Part shown: in pieces, positions 61,084-64,000 of the stretch | Layout: every line of letters starts with the position of its first letter | Numbering within the stretch: position 1 is the first letter of the stretch | Source of the DNA: Armatimonadota bacterium | GTDB taxonomy: Bacteria; Armatimonadota; Fimbriimonadia; Fimbriimonadales; Fimbriimonadaceae | Reading direction: 5' to 3' | DNA: 64,000 nucleotides | Assembly: GCA_027451905.1 (NCBI GenBank) | Contig: DAIDHV010000003.1 | Location: 372,001 to 436,000, forward strand | The notes under the pieces: model-generated | Database searches by the model: none | Seen by the model: the letters and a program-made list of their open reading frames with translations, nothing else | Told to the model about the DNA's origin: nothing | Made by a program: the position numbers and the translations under genes

Positions 61084-63213
61084 ATGCCACGAAGCCACCC
61101 ACTCCAATATGTAAGGAATATCGGAATTGCCGCTCACATTGACGCGGGTAAGACCACTACAACCGAAAGAATTCTGTACTATACAGGCAAGTCTCACAAA
61201 ATTGGAGAAGTTCACGATGGAGCAGCCACGATGGACTGGATGGAGCAAGAGCAAGAGCGAGGCATCACGATTACGTCTGCCGCAACAAGCTGCTTCTGGC
61301 GTGGTTCCAATGAAGATAAGCCAGAGCACAAGATCAACATCATTGACACTCCTGGCCACGTTGACTTCACGGTTGAAGTGGAACGCTCCCTGAGGGTTCT
61401 TGATGGATTTGTTGCTGTTTTCTGCGCGGTCGGCGGTGTTCAGCCTCAGTCGGAAACCGTGTGGAGACAGGGGAACAAGTATGAAGTGCCTCGAATCATC
61501 TACGTCAACAAGATGGACAGGCTTGGCGCCGACTTCTTCTCGGTTGTCAATCGGGTTAAGGAGCGCTTGGGTGCTAATGTAGCCCCTATTCAGATTCCGA
61601 TTGGTGCCGAAAGCGGTTACAAAGGCTACGTCGATTTGATTGCGATGAAGGCTACGATCTACACGTCAGACGACGGCAAAACGTACGACGTGGTTGATAT
61701 TCCCGAGGAATTAAAGGCTCAAGCCGCTGAATTTCGCGAGAAAATGATTGAAGCGATCTCAGAATTTGACGATTCTATCATGGAGCGATTTTTGGAGGGG
61801 GAGGACCTGACCGAAGCTGAATTGCACAAGTCAATTCGAGCCGCAACCATTGCAAACCGGCTTGTTCCTGTTCTCTCTGGTTCTTCCTTCAAGAATAAGG
61901 GCGTTCAAGCTATGATTGACGCGGTTTGCGAGTACCTGCCGAGTCCGCTAGACGTGGGAGCGGTTAGGGGAGTTGATCCGGATACAGAGGCTCCTATGGA
62001 GCGCGAGCCCAGCGATACGGCTCCGTTCAGCGCTCTTGCCTTCAAGATTATGTCGGACAAGTACGTGGGTAGGTTAACCTACTTGCGCGTTTACTCGGGC
62101 GTACTTAAGAAGGGAAGCGCAGTTGCGGTGACTTACCGAGATCCCCAAACCAATGAGTTTCGAGTTCGTAACGAGAGAATTGGCCGCATTATGGAAATGC
62201 ATGCAAATTCACGTAACGATATTGACGATGCCTATGCAGGTGAAATTGTTGGCGTCATCGGACTCAACGACGTTAATACGGGCCATACGGTTTGCAATCC
62301 TGATAAGCCAATTGCTTTAGAGAGCATCAAGTTCCCTGAGCCGGTTATTCAAATTGCGATTGAACCCAAGTCAAAAGCGGATCAGGAAAAGTTAGGCGCA
62401 TCTTTGCAGCGGCTAGCTCAGGAAGACCCTACGTTTAGGGTCCAAACCGATGCGGAGAGCGGGCAGACGATTATTAGTGGAATGGGTGAACTTCACCTTG
62501 AGATTATTGTTGACCGTCTGAACCGTGAGTTTGGCGTCCAAGCCAACCAAGGCAAGCCGCAGGTAGCCTACCGAGAGACGGTCCGAACCCAGTCAAAGGC
62601 AGAAGGGCGATTTATCAAGCAATCGGGTGGTTCCGGTCAGTACGGAGTCTGTACAATCAGCATGGAACCCTTGCCGGTTGGGTCTGGTTTTCAGTTTGAG
62701 AACAAGGTCACCGGCGGAGCTATTCCCAAGGAGTACATTCCCGCGGTAGAAAAGGGAGTTCGCGAGGGCTTGCTCACAGGTGTTTTGGCAGGATATCCAG
62801 TTGTGGACGTTAAAGTTCAACTCTTGGATGGCAGTTACCACGAAGTGGACTCTAATGAAAACGCTTTCAAGCAGGCAGGCCTTCTTGCTTTTAGAGAAGC
62901 AATGAAAAAGGCAAACCCAGTCCTGAAAGAGCCAATCATGCATGTTGAAGTCACAAGCCCAGAGAACAACGTGGGTGATGTGATTGGTGACATCAACGGC
63001 CGAAGAGGTCGCATGGAAGGAATGGAGCCGGCACTGGGCGGAGTGACGATCATTAATGCCCACGTGCCGCTATCGGAAATGTTCGGGTACGTTACTACGT
63101 TGCGCTCGCTGACACAAGGCCGCGCGCAGCCAAACGTTACCCCCAGTCACTATGAAGCTGTCCCCGACAACATTGCCAATGAAATCATTGCAAAGTCTCA
63201 GGGCGGAAGATAA
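61084..63213 (+). CDS. fusA: Elongation factor G
   Basis: 709 residues. GTPase motifs [24 protein letters not shown] and NKMDRLG, the switch I region [13 protein letters not shown], and the EF-G domains II-V to the end ([21 protein letters not shown]). It drives translocation on the ribosome. 40 bases after rpsG, with AAAGGA upstream of ATG 61084. Confidence 0.97.
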   Translation: MPRSHPLQYVRNIGIAAHIDAGKTTTTERILYYTGKSHKIGEVHDGAATMDWMEQEQERGITITSAATSCFWRGSNEDKPEHKINIIDTPGHVDFTVEVERSLRVLDGFVAVFCAVGGVQPQSETVWRQGNKYEVPRIIYVNKMDRLGADFFSVVNRVKERLGANVAPIQIPIGAESGYKGYVDLIAMKATIYTSDDGKTYDVVDIPEELKAQAAEFREKMIEAISEFDDSIMERFLEGEDLTEAELHKSIRAATIANRLVPVLSGSSFKNKGVQAMIDAVCEYLPSPLDVGAVRGVDPDTEAPMEREPSDTAPFSALAFKIMSDKYVGRLTYLRVYSGVLKKGSAVAVTYRDPQTNEFRVRNERIGRIMEMHANSRNDIDDAYAGEIVGVIGLNDVNTGHTVCNPDKPIALESIKFPEPVIQIAIEPKSKADQEKLGASLQRLAQEDPTFRVQTDAESGQTIISGMGELHLEIIVDRLNREFGVQANQGKPQVAYRETVRTQSKAEGRFIKQSGGSGQYGVCTISMEPLPVGSGFQFENKVTGGAIPKEYIPAVEKGVREGLLTGVLAGYPVVDVKVQLLDGSYHEVDSNENAFKQAGLLAFREAMKKANPVLKEPIMHVEVTSPENNVGDVIGDINGRRGRMEGMEPALGGVTIINAHVPLSEMFGYVTTLRSLTQGRAQPNVTPSHYEAVPDNIANEIIAKSQGGR

Positions 63214-63261
63214 GTTTTAATCAGGAATCCATAAGCAATTAGGAGCAAATAAAAAAGGAAA

Positions 63262-64000
63262 ATGGCAAGAGCGAAATTTGAGCGCAATAAACCCCACGTC
63301 AACATTGGGACGATTGGTCACGTCGACCACGGCAAGACTTCTTTGACCGCGGCGATCACCGGCGTCCTTGCCCAAAAGGGACTGTCCAAGAAGGTGAGCT
63401 ATGCAGAAATTGACTCAGCCCCCGAAGAGAAGGCTAGAGGCATCACCATTAACATTTCTCACCAGGAGTATGAGACCGAAAAGCGACACTACGCTCACGT
63501 TGACTGCCCTGGACATGCTGACTTTATCAAGAATATGATCACGGGCGCCGCCCAGATGGACGGAGCAATTTTGGTTGTTTCCGCAACTGATGGCCCTATG
63601 CCTCAAACCCGAGAGCATATCCTTTTGGCTCGCCAAGTTGGAGTTCCTTACATTGTTGTGTTCATTAACAAGGTTGACCTTGTTGACGATCCTGAATTGA
63701 TCGAACTTGTAGAAATGGAAGTTCGCGACCTGCTTAGCCGGTACGATTTTCCTGGCGACGATGTCCCGATTATCAAGGGCTCGGCAGTGAAGGTTCTTGA
63801 GCAGCTAGAAAAGGGTGCGGTTAATTTTGACGACGAGTACGTCAAGGCTGTGCTGGACTTGATGGACAGCGTTGACAATTACATCCCAACCCCAGTTCGA
63901 GACAAGGACAAGCCATTCTTGATGGCAGTTGAAGACGTGTTCACGATTAGTGGCCGCGGTACAGTTGCCACCGGTCGAGTTGAGCGCGGTCAGCTCAAAA
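63262..64000 (+). CDS. tuf: Elongation factor Tu, truncated by the window end
   Basis: The first 246 codons are visible, from ATG 63262 with AAAAAGGAAA just upstream. GTPase motifs [46 protein letters not shown] and NKVDLVDD, then the start of domain 2 ([17 protein letters not shown]). It delivers aminoacyl-tRNA to the ribosome. It completes the usual rpsL-rpsG-fusA-tuf order, 48 bases after fusA. No stop is seen; the rest lies beyond the window. Confidence 0.97.
   Translation, partial: MARAKFERNKPHVNIGTIGHVDHGKTSLTAAITGVLAQKGLSKKVSYAEIDSAPEEKARGITINISHQEYETEKRHYAHVDCPGHADFIKNMITGAAQMDGAILVVSATDGPMPQTREHILLARQVGVPYIVVFINKVDLVDDPELIELVEMEVRDLLSRYDFPGDDVPIIKGSAVKVLEQLEKGAVNFDDEYVKAVLDLMDSVDNYIPTPVRDKDKPFLMAVEDVFTISGRGTVATGRVERGQLK

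Noticed and set aside
1-64000. tRNA genes, CRISPR arrays, insertion sequences
   Set aside because: Reading for T-loop GTTCGA patterns, regularly spaced repeats and transposase motifs gave no candidate that held up.

Overview
The window looks like a bacterial chromosome segment from the Armatimonadota, most likely a Fimbriimonadia-type lineage. This is an inference. It rests on a PEP-CTERM surface protein beside secreted glycosidases, several secreted proteins with no recognisable family, a C-terminal GFLLYS...DDGG motif of the kind seen in Planctomycetes and Armatimonadota, a VKOR-DsbA fusion, and balanced base composition with frequent TTG and GTG starts. I saw no rRNA, tRNA, CRISPR array, insertion sequence or prophage. 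The contents are mostly housekeeping genes with islands of lineage-specific secreted proteins.

Layout. 1-9.3 kb, minus strand: a polysaccharide cluster (neopullulanase-like GH13, PEP-CTERM protein, large secreted GH13, GH127 beta-L-arabinofuranosidase-like). 9.5-15.5 kb, minus strand: fadN-like beta-oxidation fusion, etfB, etfA, a periplasmic parvulin, mazG. 15.6-16.9 kb, plus strand: infC-rpmI-rplT, with an AUU start for infC and rpmI overlapping its 3' end; topA converges on it. 19.8-23.6 kb, plus: secreted transglutaminase, YacL-like PIN/TRAM protein, fused ispDF. 23.6-25.7 kb, minus: ppa, miaB. 25.7-29.6 kb, plus: VKOR-DsbA, mnmA, YtxH-like protein, AI-2E family permease. 29.6-35.3 kb: Ser/Thr kinase with eight CxxC knuckles, two secreted proteins of unknown role, a sugar-1-phosphate nucleotidyltransferase, a tiny lipoprotein. 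35.7-44 kb, plus: an ArgD-ArgF fusion, small unknowns, an HD-GYP membrane protein coupled to a degenerate HD-GYP relative, a GT39-like glycosyltransferase, a Xer recombinase. 43.9-47.2 kb, minus: hrcA, a LivF-like ATPase, rimI, tsaD. 47.2-52.7 kb, plus: two tandem double-domain YbjQ-like proteins, an M1-like peptidase, a pair of secreted paralogues. 52.8-59.8 kb: trpE (minus), leuD, DUF192 lipoprotein, propeller-like secreted protein (plus), coiled-coil protein, lysS (minus). 59.8-64 kb, plus: a structured RNA or leader ending in a terminator, then the str operon rpsL-rpsG-fusA-tuf, with tuf cut by the window end.

Most notable points: infC begins at AUU, which implies IF3 autoregulation; the last 28 residues of IF3 are encoded in a second frame over rpmI; acetylornithine aminotransferase and ornithine carbamoyltransferase are one 702-residue polypeptide; a 0.3-kb structured transcript with an RNase P-like sequence island precedes rpsL; the zinc-knuckle kinase, the active/degenerate HD-GYP pair and the YbjQ-like duplication cluster are unusual. 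Protein functions come from motif recognition by eye; no database search was possible.
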